Below are positions 1 to 9,086 of a DNA stretch of 64,000 nt, piece after piece. The notes beneath the pieces are model-generated. The model did no database searches and had not been told where the DNA came from. It saw only the letters and a program-made list of their open reading frames with translations. Both the position numbers and the translations under genes were made by a program. The DNA is from Solitalea canadensis DSM 3403 (GTDB lineage: Bacteria; Bacteroidota; Bacteroidia; Sphingobacteriales; Sphingobacteriaceae). Numbering within the stretch: the first letter of the stretch is position 1; each line of letters starts with the position of its first letter. The stretch is taken from the NCBI RefSeq assembly GCF_000242635.2, contig NC_017770.1, forward strand, positions 3,298,669-3,362,668. The letters are read 5' to 3'.

Positions 1-2
1 GA

Positions 3-2036
3 ACAGATTTAAATGCAATCCCCTCCTCTTCTATTGAACGAATCGAAATTTTAAGAGATGGCGCAAGTGCTCAATATGGCTCTGACGCTATTGCAGGCGT
101 AATCAATATTGTGCTGAAACAAACTGTTGAACAACTTGACCTGAATTTTACAGCGGGTGCTAATAGTACCGGTTATGGTGGTTCATTAGAATCTACTTCA
201 GGCAAATTACTGGCTACGGAGTGGGATGGACAACAATACAGCGGAAATGCTAATTATGGCATTAAAATTGGCACGCAAGGAGGATTCTTTAATATTACAG
301 GAGATGTGGACCATAAAGAAAAAACTAGCCGACCAAATTACACTTCGCTTTATCCTGATAATTACCGTGCTCAATTTGGTGATGCTTCTTACACTAATTA
401 TGCTTTAATGCTTAATAGTCGTGTTCCATTGAAAAAAAGCAGTGAGTTTTATTTTTTCGGTGGATTTAATAAAAGAAATGGCGATGCATTTGCCTGGACG
501 CGTGAACCAGAAAGTGAGCGAAATGTTATATCAATTTACCCAAATGGCTTTGATCCTCATATTCAATCAAGTATCAGTGATTATTCTGCATCGGCAGGAC
601 TACGTACTATAGTTGGTAAATGGAACGCTGATTTTAATGCCACCTATGGACGCAATCGTTTTGAATACGATGTAGACAGAACCATAAATGCATCATTGGA
701 GACGGCCTCCCCTACCAATTTTGAGGCCGGCGGATTTGCCTTGGGTCAATTGAATTTGAGTGCCAACTTTACACGGTCGTTTGACAATAGCCTTAATGGT
801 CTTAACCTGGCCTGGGGGGTGGAGTACCGGAACGAGCAATATAAAATCTTTGCAGGTAATGAAGATTCATGGAAACAGTATGGTCCTGTAATATTTAGCA
901 TAGATACTACTTATGATGATGCAGGTGAAATTGCTTCCATAGATACAACCTTTCGTCCTGGAGGATCACAAGGTTTCCCTGGCTTTCAACCTAAAGACGA
1001 AACCAATCAAACCAGAAATAATATAGGAGGATATATTGATGCAGAGTTCGACATTACTAAAAATATGCTGGTAGCGGCAGCTGTTCGACTTGAAAATTAT
1101 AGTGATTTTGGTTTTACGGCCAATTTCAAGCTCGCCACTCGCATAAAAGTATCCGACAAAATAAACATCAGGGGATCATTAAGTAGTGGATTCAGAGCTC
1201 CATCATTACCCCAGATCTATTTTAGTTCAACATTTACCAATGTGGCTGCCGGAAAAATTGTAGACCAGGTGATTGCACCTAATAATAGTCAGCTTGCGAA
1301 AGAAGTGGGTATTCCCGAATTAAAAGAAGAAAAATCGTACAATGCGAGTTTAGGTTTCACCTTACGACCTATTAATGAACTCTCATTTACCGTGGATGGC
1401 TATTGGGTGAAAGTACAAGATCGGATTGTATTAACCGGCTTATTCGGAAACGATGATGATGTTATTGGCCCTACATTGGAACAAATGAATGTTGGAGCGG
1501 CACAATTCTTTACCAATGCCGTTGATACCCGAACAATAGGGCTTGATGTAATTGCGGCATATACTACTCCTATTGGTACTGGTAATCTAAATACAACACT
1601 AGCGGCAAACTTTAATGATATGCAGCTAGACAAGGTTCAAACAACTGCTAAACTAGTTGGTAAGGAAGATATCTATTTCGGACCGCGTGAAAAGTCTTTT
1701 CTTCTGGCTTCTGCCCCTCCTTACAAAATCAATTTAAGTTTTGATTATAGTATTAAGAGGTTTAATGCCTTTTTACGTTTTAACCAGTTTTCGGGCATAG
1801 ACCTTACCAACTGGAATGACGAAGTTGACCGTTATTCAGCCAAACTTACAACAGACCTTTCCATCGGATATAAATTCAACAAGTATGTTAATATGACTGT
1901 TGGTGGAAACAATATTTTTGATGTTTATCCATCTCATCATGATCCAGGATTAACTGAAAGCGGTGGCATGTGGGATGCTGTCCAGATGGGTTTCAGCGGA
2001 GCCTATTTCTTTGGCCGACTCGGTTTTACGTTCTAA
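3..2036 (+). CDS. TonB-dependent receptor, 5' part missing
   Basis: Outer-membrane active transporter powered by TonB/ExbBD. The frame is open from base 3, so the gene starts upstream of the window; 677 residues are visible. The first visible residues form the end of the plug domain (IERIEILRDGASAQYGSDAI, then AGVINIVLK), the classic end of the TonB plug. The rest is beta-strand-rich barrel, ending in an aromatic residue (RLGFTF), as expected for BAM-dependent insertion. No SusD partner follows: the next gene is a peroxiredoxin on the other strand. The substrate cannot be told. An internal ATG at 111 lies inside the domain and is not the start. Two hairpins follow the stop. Confidence 0.93.
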   Translation, partial: TDLNAIPSSSIERIEILRDGASAQYGSDAIAGVINIVLKQTVEQLDLNFTAGANSTGYGGSLESTSGKLLATEWDGQQYSGNANYGIKIGTQGGFFNITGDVDHKEKTSRPNYTSLYPDNYRAQFGDASYTNYALMLNSRVPLKKSSEFYFFGGFNKRNGDAFAWTREPESERNVISIYPNGFDPHIQSSISDYSASAGLRTIVGKWNADFNATYGRNRFEYDVDRTINASLETASPTNFEAGGFALGQLNLSANFTRSFDNSLNGLNLAWGVEYRNEQYKIFAGNEDSWKQYGPVIFSIDTTYDDAGEIASIDTTFRPGGSQGFPGFQPKDETNQTRNNIGGYIDAEFDITKNMLVAAAVRLENYSDFGFTANFKLATRIKVSDKINIRGSLSSGFRAPSLPQIYFSSTFTNVAAGKIVDQVIAPNNSQLAKEVGIPELKEEKSYNASLGFTLRPINELSFTVDGYWVKVQDRIVLTGLFGNDDDVIGPTLEQMNVGAAQFFTNAVDTRTIGLDVIAAYTTPIGTGNLNTTLAANFNDMQLDKVQTTAKLVGKEDIYFGPREKSFLLASAPPYKINLSFDYSIKRFNAFLRFNQFSGIDLTNWNDEVDRYSAKLTTDLSIGYKFNKYVNMTVGGNNIFDVYPSHHDPGLTESGGMWDAVQMGFSGAYFFGRLGFTF

Positions 2037-2041
2037 AGCCT

Positions 2042-2088
2042 AAAAACAAAAAGAAGAAACGATAAGCTCGTTTCTTCTTTTTGTTTTT
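2042..2088. terminator. Bidirectional intrinsic terminator
   Basis: A perfect 21-bp inverted repeat (arms 2042-2062 and 2068-2088, loop TAAGC) with A-rich left and T-rich right ends. It lies between the stops of the convergent TonB receptor and peroxiredoxin genes and can serve both. Confidence 0.85.
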
Positions 2089-2091
2089 AGA

Positions 2092-2113
2092 GACTTTCTT
2101 AATTTAGAAAGTC
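2092..2113. terminator. Second hairpin between convergent genes
   Basis: GACTTTCT and AGAAAGTC (2092-2099, 2106-2113) form an 8-bp stem with a 6-nt loop, directly before the peroxiredoxin stop codon. It probably supports termination; there is no strong T tract. Confidence 0.45.
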
Positions 2114-2119
2114 CTACAC

Positions 2120-2755
2120 TTATTTATTTGGTTGAGGAGTATAACGCAAATATGGTTTTACAATGCGGTGTCCCTTTGGAAATTTAGCAGGAACATCTTC
2201 CGTTGGAATAGAGTTGACGATAATACAATCATCACCGTCTTTCCAATCTACCGGTGTTGCTACACTGTGATTAGCAGTTAACTGAAGCGAATCAATCACC
2301 CGCAAAATTTCATAGAAATTTCTACCTGTTGATGCAGGATAAGTTAACGTAAGCTTAATTTTCTTATCAGGTCCGATTACAAATACAGAACGTACAGTTA
2401 ACGTATCCGATGCTTTAGGATGAATCATTCCGTACAGATTAGCGACATCTTTGTTGGGGTCAGCAATAATTGGAAAATTGACTTCAGTATTCTGTGTTTC
2501 GTTAATATCATTAATCCAACCAATATGTGACTCAAGCGGATCAACACTAATAGCAATTACTTTGACGTTACGTTTGTCGAATTCCGATTTCAATTGAGCA
2601 GTTCTGCCAAGTTCGGTTGTACAAACAGGCGTATAATCAGCCGGATGCGAATAGAAAACACCCCAACTATCACCTAAATAATCATGAAAATCAATCTCTC
2701 CTTCTGTTGTCTGAGCCTTGAAATTAGGAGCAATATCACCAAGTTTTAATTCCAT
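2120..2755 (-). CDS. 1-Cys peroxiredoxin (Prx6/AhpC-TSA family)
   Basis: Cytoplasmic thiol peroxidase reducing H2O2 and organic peroxides. The 211-residue protein begins MELKLGDIAPNF and has the peroxidatic motif PVCTTELGR with Cys45, preceded by HPADYTPV. The length and the C-terminal extension with TPVDWKDGDD and an end near PYLRYTP fit the 1-Cys (Prx6-like) subgroup rather than typical 2-Cys AhpC. The frame stays open upstream to 2833, but those 26 residues are AT-rich, unlike the family, so the ATG at 2755 is preferred. It stands alone, convergent with the TonB receptor and divergent from the transporter gene. Confidence 0.93.
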   Translation of the reverse strand: MELKLGDIAPNFKAQTTEGEIDFHDYLGDSWGVFYSHPADYTPVCTTELGRTAQLKSEFDKRNVKVIAISVDPLESHIGWINDINETQNTEVNFPIIADPNKDVANLYGMIHPKASDTLTVRSVFVIGPDKKIKLTLTYPASTGRNFYEILRVIDSLQLTANHSVATPVDWKDGDDCIIVNSIPTEDVPAKFPKGHRIVKPYLRYTPQPNK

Positions 2756-3075
2756 AGTATTTATATGTTTTTGAATTTCAATATAAGCAAATTTAAAAAA
2801 ATAAACTATAAAAATAGTTAATCTATAAACCAACTATTTTATAGACATCTTTCTTATAGTGTACAAAATACACTATTAAATTTCGTTACAAAATTTTATT
2901 TGGCTGCCTCCTTCCACGAAAGTGCAAACAAAAACAATTAATAATCAATATATTAACGTATTTTAATAGTATAATAAACGGCTAATTTTTTCCCGTTTTT
3001 GTAACCCTGACGAATATCATTTATTAATATTTATAATAGAATCATCTTTGATACCACAGAATAACTATTAGAAAT

Positions 3076-4746
3076 ATGAATTGGTTTGAGTCGTTATTGT
3101 TTAAAGATTCAGTTGCTCATGCAGCATTAATATATTGCTTAACAATAGCGTTCGGAGTGCTACTTGGTAGGGTAAAAATATTAGGCATTTCACTAGGTGT
3201 AACCTGGGTATTATTTGCCGGAATATTTTTCTCTCACTTCGGACTTATTATTAATAAAGATGTTGAGCATTTTGTAAAAGAGTTTGGACTTATTTTATTT
3301 GTTTATACCGTAGGGTTACAAGTAGGTCCAGGTTTTTTCTCTTCACTAAAAAAACAAGGATTAACTTTTAATTTATTAGCAGCCAGTATAGTAGGGCTTG
3401 GTGCCTTAGTTACTCTCGCCCTACATTTTTTAACCGGACAACCATTGCATATTCTTGCCGGTGTAATGTCGGGAGCGGTAACTAATACGCCGGGATTAGG
3501 AGCGGCACAAGAAGCATTGAGAGATGTTCACGGACCAGCTGCAGCTGCCATGATAAATGAGCTCAACCTGGGTTATGCAGTAGCCTATCCGTTTGGTGTT
3601 ATTGGTATAATTCTGGTGCTCATTATTATTCAGAAAATTTCAGGCATAAATCTTAAGAAGGAGCTTGAGAACTATAATCAGAAACTCACAGAACATTCGG
3701 ATTCACTGGCCATATTAAATGTAAAACTTGAAAATCCCAACCTATTCAATCAGCCACTGAGCATACTTTTCAAGACACTAAATCTGCATTTTGTTGTATC
3801 AAGAATCCGAAAAGGAAATGAAGTGATAACGCCTAATAAAGAAACGCTGATGCAACAGGATGATGTTCTCATGATTGTAGCATCCAAATCAGATTTTTCG
3901 AAACTGAAATTGCTTATCGGCCAGCAAACAGGCGAAGACCTTACTCAAAAACAAGGCAATACAATTGTACAACATATTGTTGTAACGCATGATGAAGTAA
4001 CTCACAAACCGATCAAAGAATTGGTGTTGAAAGAGAGAGGATATTACAACATCACCAGGATTAATCGTGCCGGGATAGAATTCATTGCCACCGGAAGTTC
4101 AACCTTACAAATTGGTGATGTACTTACTGTGGTTGGCGAAACGGAAGCTGTAGGAAGGTTTGCTAATTTATTAGGTAATTCTTTAAAAAGACTGGATCAT
4201 CCACAATTAGCACCTATATTCTTTGGTATACTCATCGGTATATTATTCGGCAGTATTCCAATTGCCATATCGGGTATGCCAGCTCCGGTAAAGATAGGAC
4301 TTGCAGGAGGCCCACTAATCGTTGCATTAATCATCAGCCGTTTTGGTTCCCGTTTCCATTTGGCAACCTACGTTACACACAGTGCAAATCTTATGCTTAG
4401 AGAAATTGGGATTGTTTTATTCCTCGCAAGTGTAGGTCTTTCATCGGGTGAACATTTTGTCGAAATCCTTTCTAATGGTGATGGACTTACCTGGATGGGT
4501 TACGGAGCCATCATTACTGCTGTTCCATTACTGGTCGTAGGATTTGTTTCCAAGTATGTATTCAAGAAAAGTTACTTTGAAATTTGCGGATTGCTATCCG
4601 GAGCATCAACAGATCCTCCTGCACTGGCTTTTGCTACTCATGCATCCGGCTGCGACGCTCCTGCTGTAACGTATGCAACAGTATACCCGCTTACAATGAT
4701 ACTCAGAATATTGATTGCTCAATTTATCATTCTTCTTTTCGGGTAA
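3076..4746 (+). CDS. Putative transporter of the aspartate:alanine exchanger (AAE) family
   Basis: Inner-membrane transporter of 556 residues. Two blocks of hydrophobic helices (about residues 10-185 and 375-556) flank a soluble central part with two RCK_C/TrkA-C-like domains (about 210-290 and 295-370; GDVLTVVGETEAV closes the second). This matches the YidE/YbjL/AspT layout. Duplicated helical motifs are visible (GVMSGAVTNTPGLGAAQEAL in the first half, GLLSGASTDPPALAFA in the second). Substrate unknown; the family exchanges aspartate for alanine or other dicarboxylates. The gene lies 56 bp before PEPCK on the same strand, so a link to C4-acid metabolism is plausible but inferred. Confidence 0.88.
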   Translation: MNWFESLLFKDSVAHAALIYCLTIAFGVLLGRVKILGISLGVTWVLFAGIFFSHFGLIINKDVEHFVKEFGLILFVYTVGLQVGPGFFSSLKKQGLTFNLLAASIVGLGALVTLALHFLTGQPLHILAGVMSGAVTNTPGLGAAQEALRDVHGPAAAAMINELNLGYAVAYPFGVIGIILVLIIIQKISGINLKKELENYNQKLTEHSDSLAILNVKLENPNLFNQPLSILFKTLNLHFVVSRIRKGNEVITPNKETLMQQDDVLMIVASKSDFSKLKLLIGQQTGEDLTQKQGNTIVQHIVVTHDEVTHKPIKELVLKERGYYNITRINRAGIEFIATGSSTLQIGDVLTVVGETEAVGRFANLLGNSLKRLDHPQLAPIFFGILIGILFGSIPIAISGMPAPVKIGLAGGPLIVALIISRFGSRFHLATYVTHSANLMLREIGIVLFLASVGLSSGEHFVEILSNGDGLTWMGYGAIITAVPLLVVGFVSKYVFKKSYFEICGLLSGASTDPPALAFATHASGCDAPAVTYATVYPLTMILRILIAQFIILLFG

Positions 4747-4802
4747 ACAATATAATAACCATTAATTGTCCTAATTATAAACACATATAAAACTATTATA
4801 AA

Positions 4803-6644
4803 ATGAACACCAGAGTATCTTATCTCAAACATGAGAAGCTAAAAAATTGGATCAAGGAGGTCATTGATCATGTACAGCCAGATGATATTTATTTATGTGA
4901 CGGATCGAAGGCCGAATATGACCTAATGTGTGATAAACTTGTTAAAAAAGGAACCTTTATAAAACTAGATGAAAAAAAATGGCCTAACAGCTATGCTTGT
5001 TTTTCAGACCCGAGCGACGTTGCCCGTGTAGAAGACAAAACGTTCATCTGTAGCAGAACAAAGGAAAATGCTGGTCCAACTAACAACTGGATGGAGCCTA
5101 AAGAAATGAAAAAAATCTTAAGTGGCTTACTAAAAGGTTGTATGAAAGGACGTACGCTTTACATTATTCCATTCTGCATGGGTCCTCTTGGCTCTCCTAT
5201 TGCTAAAATTGGGGTACAATTAACCGACTCTGAATATGTAGTTACAAACATGCATATTATGACTAGAGTGGGTGAAAAAGTACTTGAGCAATTAGGTACA
5301 GAAGGAGACTTTGTTAAATGTTTACACACCGTTGGCGCTCCTTTGACAAGTGGACAGGAAGACGTTAAATGGCCTTGTAATCCTACTACTAAGTACATCG
5401 TACACTATCCGGAAGAAAGGTCAATTGTATCTTATGGATCTGGTTACGGAGGTAATGCCTTACTAGGTAAAAAATGTCTTGCCTTGCGCATAGCTTCTGT
5501 AATGGGTAAAGAAGAGGGTTGGTTAGCTGAACACATGCTGATCTTAGGCTTAGAAGACCCTAATGGAAGGAAAACTTACGTAGCAGCTGCATTCCCAAGT
5601 GCTTGTGGTAAAACAAACTTTGCAATGCTTATCCCTCCTGCTGAATTTGAAGGATGGAAAGTAACTACCGTTGGCGATGACATAGCATGGATAAAACCTG
5701 GAGCAGATGGAAAACTATATGCAATTAATCCTGAATATGGTTATTTCGGTGTAGCACCAGGCACTAATACCAAAACTAACCCTAATGCGATGAAAGCATT
5801 ATCTAAAAACTCCATCTTTACCAACGTGGGAGTAACTCCTGATGGCGATATTTGGTGGGAAGGTTTAACAGATAAAGCGCCTGATAATTTAACTAACTGG
5901 CAAGGACAAAAACATGATCCTGCAAGTGGCAAACCTGTAGCTCACCCTAACGCAAGGTTTACTGCACCAGCATCTCAATGTCCTTCTATTGACCCAGATT
6001 GGGAAAATCCTAATGGAGTGCCGATTGCTGCGTTTGTATTTGGTGGCCGTCGCGCAACTACAGTGCCGTTGGTTTATCAAGCGTTTAACTGGAATTTTGG
6101 AGTGTACCTTGCTTCAACAATTGGTTCTGAAATGACAGCTGCAGCATTTGGTGAAATCGGTAAAGTTCGCCGCGACCCATTTGCCATGCTTCCATTCTGT
6201 GGTTATCATATGGCCGACTATTTTAACCACTGGTTACAATTTGGTCGCAACCTGCCTAACGCACCGCGTATCTTCTGTGTTAACTGGTTTAGAAAAGACA
6301 ATGACGGCAAATTCTTATGGCCAGGATTCGGCGATAACATGCGTCCGTTAAAATGGATTGTAGACCGTGTAAATGGTGATGCAAGTGCTGTGGAAAGCCC
6401 GATCGGATGGATGCCTCGCTACGAAGACATGGATTGGAAAGGTCTTGACTTCTGCAGAAATGATTTTGAAAAGATTATGGAAGTAGACAGAGAGGCTTGG
6501 AAAAAAGAAGTAGCTAACCATGAAGATTTGTTCTTACAGATGTATGACAAATTACCTAAAGAGTTCTTCTTTATGCGTGAGTTGTTACTATCATCATTAT
6601 GGCGTTCTCCTGAGCACTGGGGATTACAACCAGAAGAAGCTTAA
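4803..6644 (+). CDS. pckG: Phosphoenolpyruvate carboxykinase (GTP)
   Basis: Converts oxaloacetate and GTP to phosphoenolpyruvate, CO2 and GDP, the entry step of gluconeogenesis. At 613 residues it has the length of GTP-type PEPCK and the diagnostic nucleotide loop PSACGKTN with the reactive Cys268. Other family blocks visible are [18 protein letters not shown] and [13 protein letters not shown] terminator follows at 6684-6712. The preceding AAE-type transporter gene is co-oriented with a short gap, so the two may be co-transcribed. Confidence 0.97.
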   Translation: MNTRVSYLKHEKLKNWIKEVIDHVQPDDIYLCDGSKAEYDLMCDKLVKKGTFIKLDEKKWPNSYACFSDPSDVARVEDKTFICSRTKENAGPTNNWMEPKEMKKILSGLLKGCMKGRTLYIIPFCMGPLGSPIAKIGVQLTDSEYVVTNMHIMTRVGEKVLEQLGTEGDFVKCLHTVGAPLTSGQEDVKWPCNPTTKYIVHYPEERSIVSYGSGYGGNALLGKKCLALRIASVMGKEEGWLAEHMLILGLEDPNGRKTYVAAAFPSACGKTNFAMLIPPAEFEGWKVTTVGDDIAWIKPGADGKLYAINPEYGYFGVAPGTNTKTNPNAMKALSKNSIFTNVGVTPDGDIWWEGLTDKAPDNLTNWQGQKHDPASGKPVAHPNARFTAPASQCPSIDPDWENPNGVPIAAFVFGGRRATTVPLVYQAFNWNFGVYLASTIGSEMTAAAFGEIGKVRRDPFAMLPFCGYHMADYFNHWLQFGRNLPNAPRIFCVNWFRKDNDGKFLWPGFGDNMRPLKWIVDRVNGDASAVESPIGWMPRYEDMDWKGLDFCRNDFEKIMEVDREAWKKEVANHEDLFLQMYDKLPKEFFFMRELLLSSLWRSPEHWGLQPEEA

Positions 6645-6683
6645 AAATTTTTCATACAATAATAGATTTAGATTTTAATACAG

Positions 6684-6712
6684 AAAGACTGTTTCGCCCG
6701 AAACGGTCTTTT
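6684..6712 (+). terminator. Intrinsic terminator after pckG
   Basis: AAAGACTGTTTCG and CGAAACGGTCTTT pair with one G-T wobble around a CC loop and run into a T tract, 40 bp after the PEPCK stop. Confidence 0.88.
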
Positions 6713-6787
6713 TGCTATTAAGGATTCTAAACAGGAAAGCATGCACGAAATTTCGTATTTTTCGTTTCTAAAATTATCGAATATCTT

Positions 6788-7498
6788 TTGGAAAAATATT
6801 TACAGCTAAACCCCTATGAGTTACGACTGGCACTGGCTTTTTTATTAGGTGCTGTTATCGGAACCGAACGTCAACTTAGGCATAAGATGGCTGGTATGCG
6901 GACTAATGCACTGGTAGCAATCGGTGCCGCTATGTTCGTTATTCTTGGAGAGAAAATTATGGGCGACCAATCAAGTGCTGCTCGCGTGGCCGCACAGATA
7001 GCTTCAGGTATCGGTTTTTTAGGTGCCGGAGTGATCATGAAAGATAGCTTTAACATCAGCGGTTTAAATACCGCAGCTACAATTTGGTGCTCAGGAGCTG
7101 TTGGAGCATTATGTGGTATGGGTTACAGCTATGAAGCTGTTTTGGGGAGTTTTTTTGTTTTAGTCTCGCACTTACTATTACGACCCTTAGGCAAAAAAGT
7201 GGTCAACAGATATTCTTCCTATGAAGAAGGTGAACACCGATACACCTTGAAAGTTAACTGCAGTAATCAGGCAGAAAAGAGAATCCGGGAAGAGATATTG
7301 ATCTACATCAAAAAGTACAATATGCGGGTTATTAATATGAATCTTGAATATGATAAGGTAAAAAATGAGTCCATTATTTCTTTTGCTGTATTAAGTGATA
7401 AGGCCGGAGGTAAAGAAGTTATGGAGATGATGCAAACAATTAATGACGATGACGAAGTTTCATCCGCCTTTTGGGAAGTGGAGGTTGAGAATCCGTAA
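6788..7498 (+). CDS. MgtC/SapB family membrane protein
   Basis: Inner-membrane protein of 236 residues with about four or five hydrophobic helices in the first 135 residues, containing the MgtC hallmark FLLGAVIGTERQLRHKMAGM and AAQIASGIGFLGAGVIM. The C-terminal 95 residues are soluble and ACT-like in appearance. MgtC proteins relate to Mg2+ limitation and, in pathogens, to inhibition of the F-type ATPase; the role here is unknown. The start is a TTG codon: no in-frame ATG lies between it and the upstream stop, and the TTG fits the family N-terminus. The gene runs towards the IS and obgE. Confidence 0.88.
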   Translation: MEKYLQLNPYELRLALAFLLGAVIGTERQLRHKMAGMRTNALVAIGAAMFVILGEKIMGDQSSAARVAAQIASGIGFLGAGVIMKDSFNISGLNTAATIWCSGAVGALCGMGYSYEAVLGSFFVLVSHLLLRPLGKKVVNRYSSYEEGEHRYTLKVNCSNQAEKRIREEILIYIKKYNMRVINMNLEYDKVKNESIISFAVLSDKAGGKEVMEMMQTINDDDEVSSAFWEVEVENP

Positions 7499-7522
7499 GA
7501 CTAAAGGCTCGCAAAGTCGCAA

Positions 7523-7602
7523 AAAAGTATTATAAAAAAAAAAGGTCCTTGTATGCAGATATGCAAGGACCTTTTTATGTAATTAAAACTTTGCGTCTTA
7601 GC
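7523..7602. repeat. Left copy of the 79-80 bp direct repeat flanking the IS
   Basis: Identical to 8990-9068 except for ten instead of nine A residues in an internal A tract. It begins AAAAGTATTAT and ends GTCTTAGC, exactly where the IS left end begins. It contains a full terminator hairpin. Confidence 0.93.
7540..7576. terminator. Bidirectional terminator, left copy
   Basis: GGTCCTTG and CAAGGACC (7544-7551, 7564-7571) form a stem with an A tract on one side and a T tract on the other. It would end the MgtC-like transcript. The same hairpin occurs again beyond the IS. Confidence 0.85.
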
Positions 7603-7615
7603 GAGGGTGGAAAAT

Positions 7616-7664
7616 AAACTGTGTCAAATGTTAGAAAGAATTAAGACCTTTAACACAGTTTTTT
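7616..7664 (+). terminator. Hairpin with T tract directly before the transposase start
   Basis: AAACTGTGT (7616-7624) pairs with ACACAGTTT (7654-7662), followed by a run of T ending one base before the ATG at 7665. The left arm is part of the terminal repeat. The layout suggests that read-through transcripts from outside are stopped or that their start codon is masked. Confidence 0.6.
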
Positions 7665-8885
7665 ATGGAAACACCAGAATTTGATTTAGAGTTTATTAAG
7701 AAGAAAGCCTTGGAGCAGTTTCGCTCAGGTAAGTCTCTGTACGGCAAAGAAGGGGCATTCGCACCATTGCTGAAACATTTTTTAGAAGCCGCCTTGCAAG
7801 CAGAGTTAGAGGGCCATTTGGATGAGGAGGAACGCAACTCGGGCAATCGGAAGAATGGCAAAGGCCAAAAGCAACTCAAAACGTCCGATGGAACGCTGAC
7901 CATCGAGACTCCCCGCGACCGAACCGGCACCTTTGAACCCGAACTGATCCGAAAACGGGAAACCATCCTGGCCGAAAGCCTAGAGTCCAAGATACTGGGG
8001 ATGTACGGCCTGGGGATGAGCTTCCGGGACATCTCCAAACACATCAAGGATATGTATGACACGGACATCTCCCACGCCACCCTGAGCGCCATTACCGACA
8101 AGATCCTCCCGCAGATAAAAGAATGGCAAAGCCGTCCTTTGGAAGAACTGTACACTATCGTTTGGCTGGATGCCATGCATTATAAGGTGAAAGAAGATAA
8201 CCGGGTGGTATCGCGGGCTGTTTACAACATTCTGGGCATCAATCGTTATGGTAAAAAAGAGCTATTGGGCATGTACGTCTCGCAAAGTGAAGGCGCCAAT
8301 TTCTGGCTGGGCGTACTGACCGATTTAAAGAACCGTGGAGTCAGCGACATCCTGATCGCCTGCATTGATAACTTAAAAGGCTTTGCAGAAGCCATTAACG
8401 CTGTTTTTACCGAAACAGAAGTACAAACCTGCATCGTTCATCAAATCCGCAACAGTCTGAAATACGTGGCCTCTAAAGATCAAAAAGAGTTCATGAAAGA
8501 CCTGAAGCCTGTTTACCAGGCTGTAAACAAAGATCTGGCCGAATTACGGCTGGAGGAACTGGAGGAGAAATGGGGCAGGAAGTATCCGGTGGTCTTGCAG
8601 TCCTGGCGCCATAACTGGGAAAAGCTTAGTACGTATTTCAAATACGATGTGGCTATCCGACGTTTGATCTATACGACCAATACCATTGAAGGCTTTCATC
8701 GGCAGGTACGCAAAGTGACCAAAACCAAAGGCGCCTTCACCTCGGACACGGCCCTGATCAAATTGATTTATCTGGCCCATGGCAACATCAGCCAGAAATG
8801 GACCATGCCGCTGACCAACTGGGCCCAAACCGCCTCTCACCTGGCCATTTGGTTTGATGGAAGAATGAAGTTAGATTTGAACTAA
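7665..8885 (+). CDS. IS256-family (Mutator-type) transposase
   Basis: DDE transposase of 406 residues that mobilises the surrounding IS. The probable catalytic triad is Asp169 (IVWLDAMHYKVK), Asp235 (LIACIDNLKGF) and Glu342 (NTIEGFHRQVRK). The C-(2)-H region that follows Asp235 in the Mutator superfamily is present as CIVHQIRNS. The N-terminal part (EGHLDEEERNSGNRKNGKG) is the usual IS256 DNA-binding segment. No frameshift or stop interrupts it. Codons are richer in G and C than in neighbouring genes, fitting horizontal arrival. Confidence 0.97.
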   Translation: METPEFDLEFIKKKALEQFRSGKSLYGKEGAFAPLLKHFLEAALQAELEGHLDEEERNSGNRKNGKGQKQLKTSDGTLTIETPRDRTGTFEPELIRKRETILAESLESKILGMYGLGMSFRDISKHIKDMYDTDISHATLSAITDKILPQIKEWQSRPLEELYTIVWLDAMHYKVKEDNRVVSRAVYNILGINRYGKKELLGMYVSQSEGANFWLGVLTDLKNRGVSDILIACIDNLKGFAEAINAVFTETEVQTCIVHQIRNSLKYVASKDQKEFMKDLKPVYQAVNKDLAELRLEELEEKWGRKYPVVLQSWRHNWEKLSTYFKYDVAIRRLIYTTNTIEGFHRQVRKVTKTKGAFTSDTALIKLIYLAHGNISQKWTMPLTNWAQTASHLAIWFDGRMKLDLN

Positions 8886-8989
8886 CAAACAAAGGTGTTG
8901 AAATATGGAAAACTCGAAAAGAGTTTACCACATTCCAACTCCTCAACAATAACAATAATAATGGTTGACACAGTTTATTTTCCACCCTC

Positions 8990-9068
8990 AAAAGTATTAT
9001 AAAAAAAAAGGTCCTTGTATGCAGATATGCAAGGACCTTTTTATGTAATTAAAACTTTGCGTCTTAGC
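8990..9068. repeat. Right copy of the 79-80 bp direct repeat flanking the IS
   Basis: Begins immediately after the IS right end and repeats 7523-7602, with one A fewer in the A tract. After its last base the sequence continues GGCTTTGCG, which must be the original right flank. Confidence 0.93.
9006..9042. terminator. Bidirectional terminator, right copy
   Basis: The same GGTCCTTG/CAAGGACC hairpin as in the left repeat. It lies 45 bp beyond the obgE stop on the minus strand and would end that transcript. With its twin it isolates the IS transcriptionally. Confidence 0.85.
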
Positions 9069-9086
9069 GGCTTTGCGTACTGCTTT

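Larger units (their letters stand above)
7603..8989. mobile_element. IS256-family insertion sequence, complete
   Basis: A 1387-bp element with perfect 25-bp terminal inverted repeats, 7603-7627 and 8965-8989 (outer end GAGGGTGGAAAA). It contains one transposase gene. The GC content is clearly higher than in the flanks. There is no 8-9 bp target duplication at the ends; instead 79-80 bp are directly repeated on both sides. The intact transposase and perfect ends suggest recent arrival. Confidence 0.93.

Noticed and set aside
2834-3075. Promoter or riboswitch upstream of the AAE-type transporter
   Set aside because: A partial -7 match (CATCTTTG) is present, but no convincing -33 partner or conserved RNA fold was found.
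7595-7602. Standard 8-9 bp target-site duplication of the IS
   Set aside because: The 8 bp outside the left end (GTCTTAGC) and those outside the right end (AAAAGTAT) differ; the real duplication is the 79-80 bp repeat.
7631-8176. 181-residue minus-strand ORF inside the IS
   Set aside because: Antisense shadow of the transposase, whose DDE motifs are intact on the plus strand.
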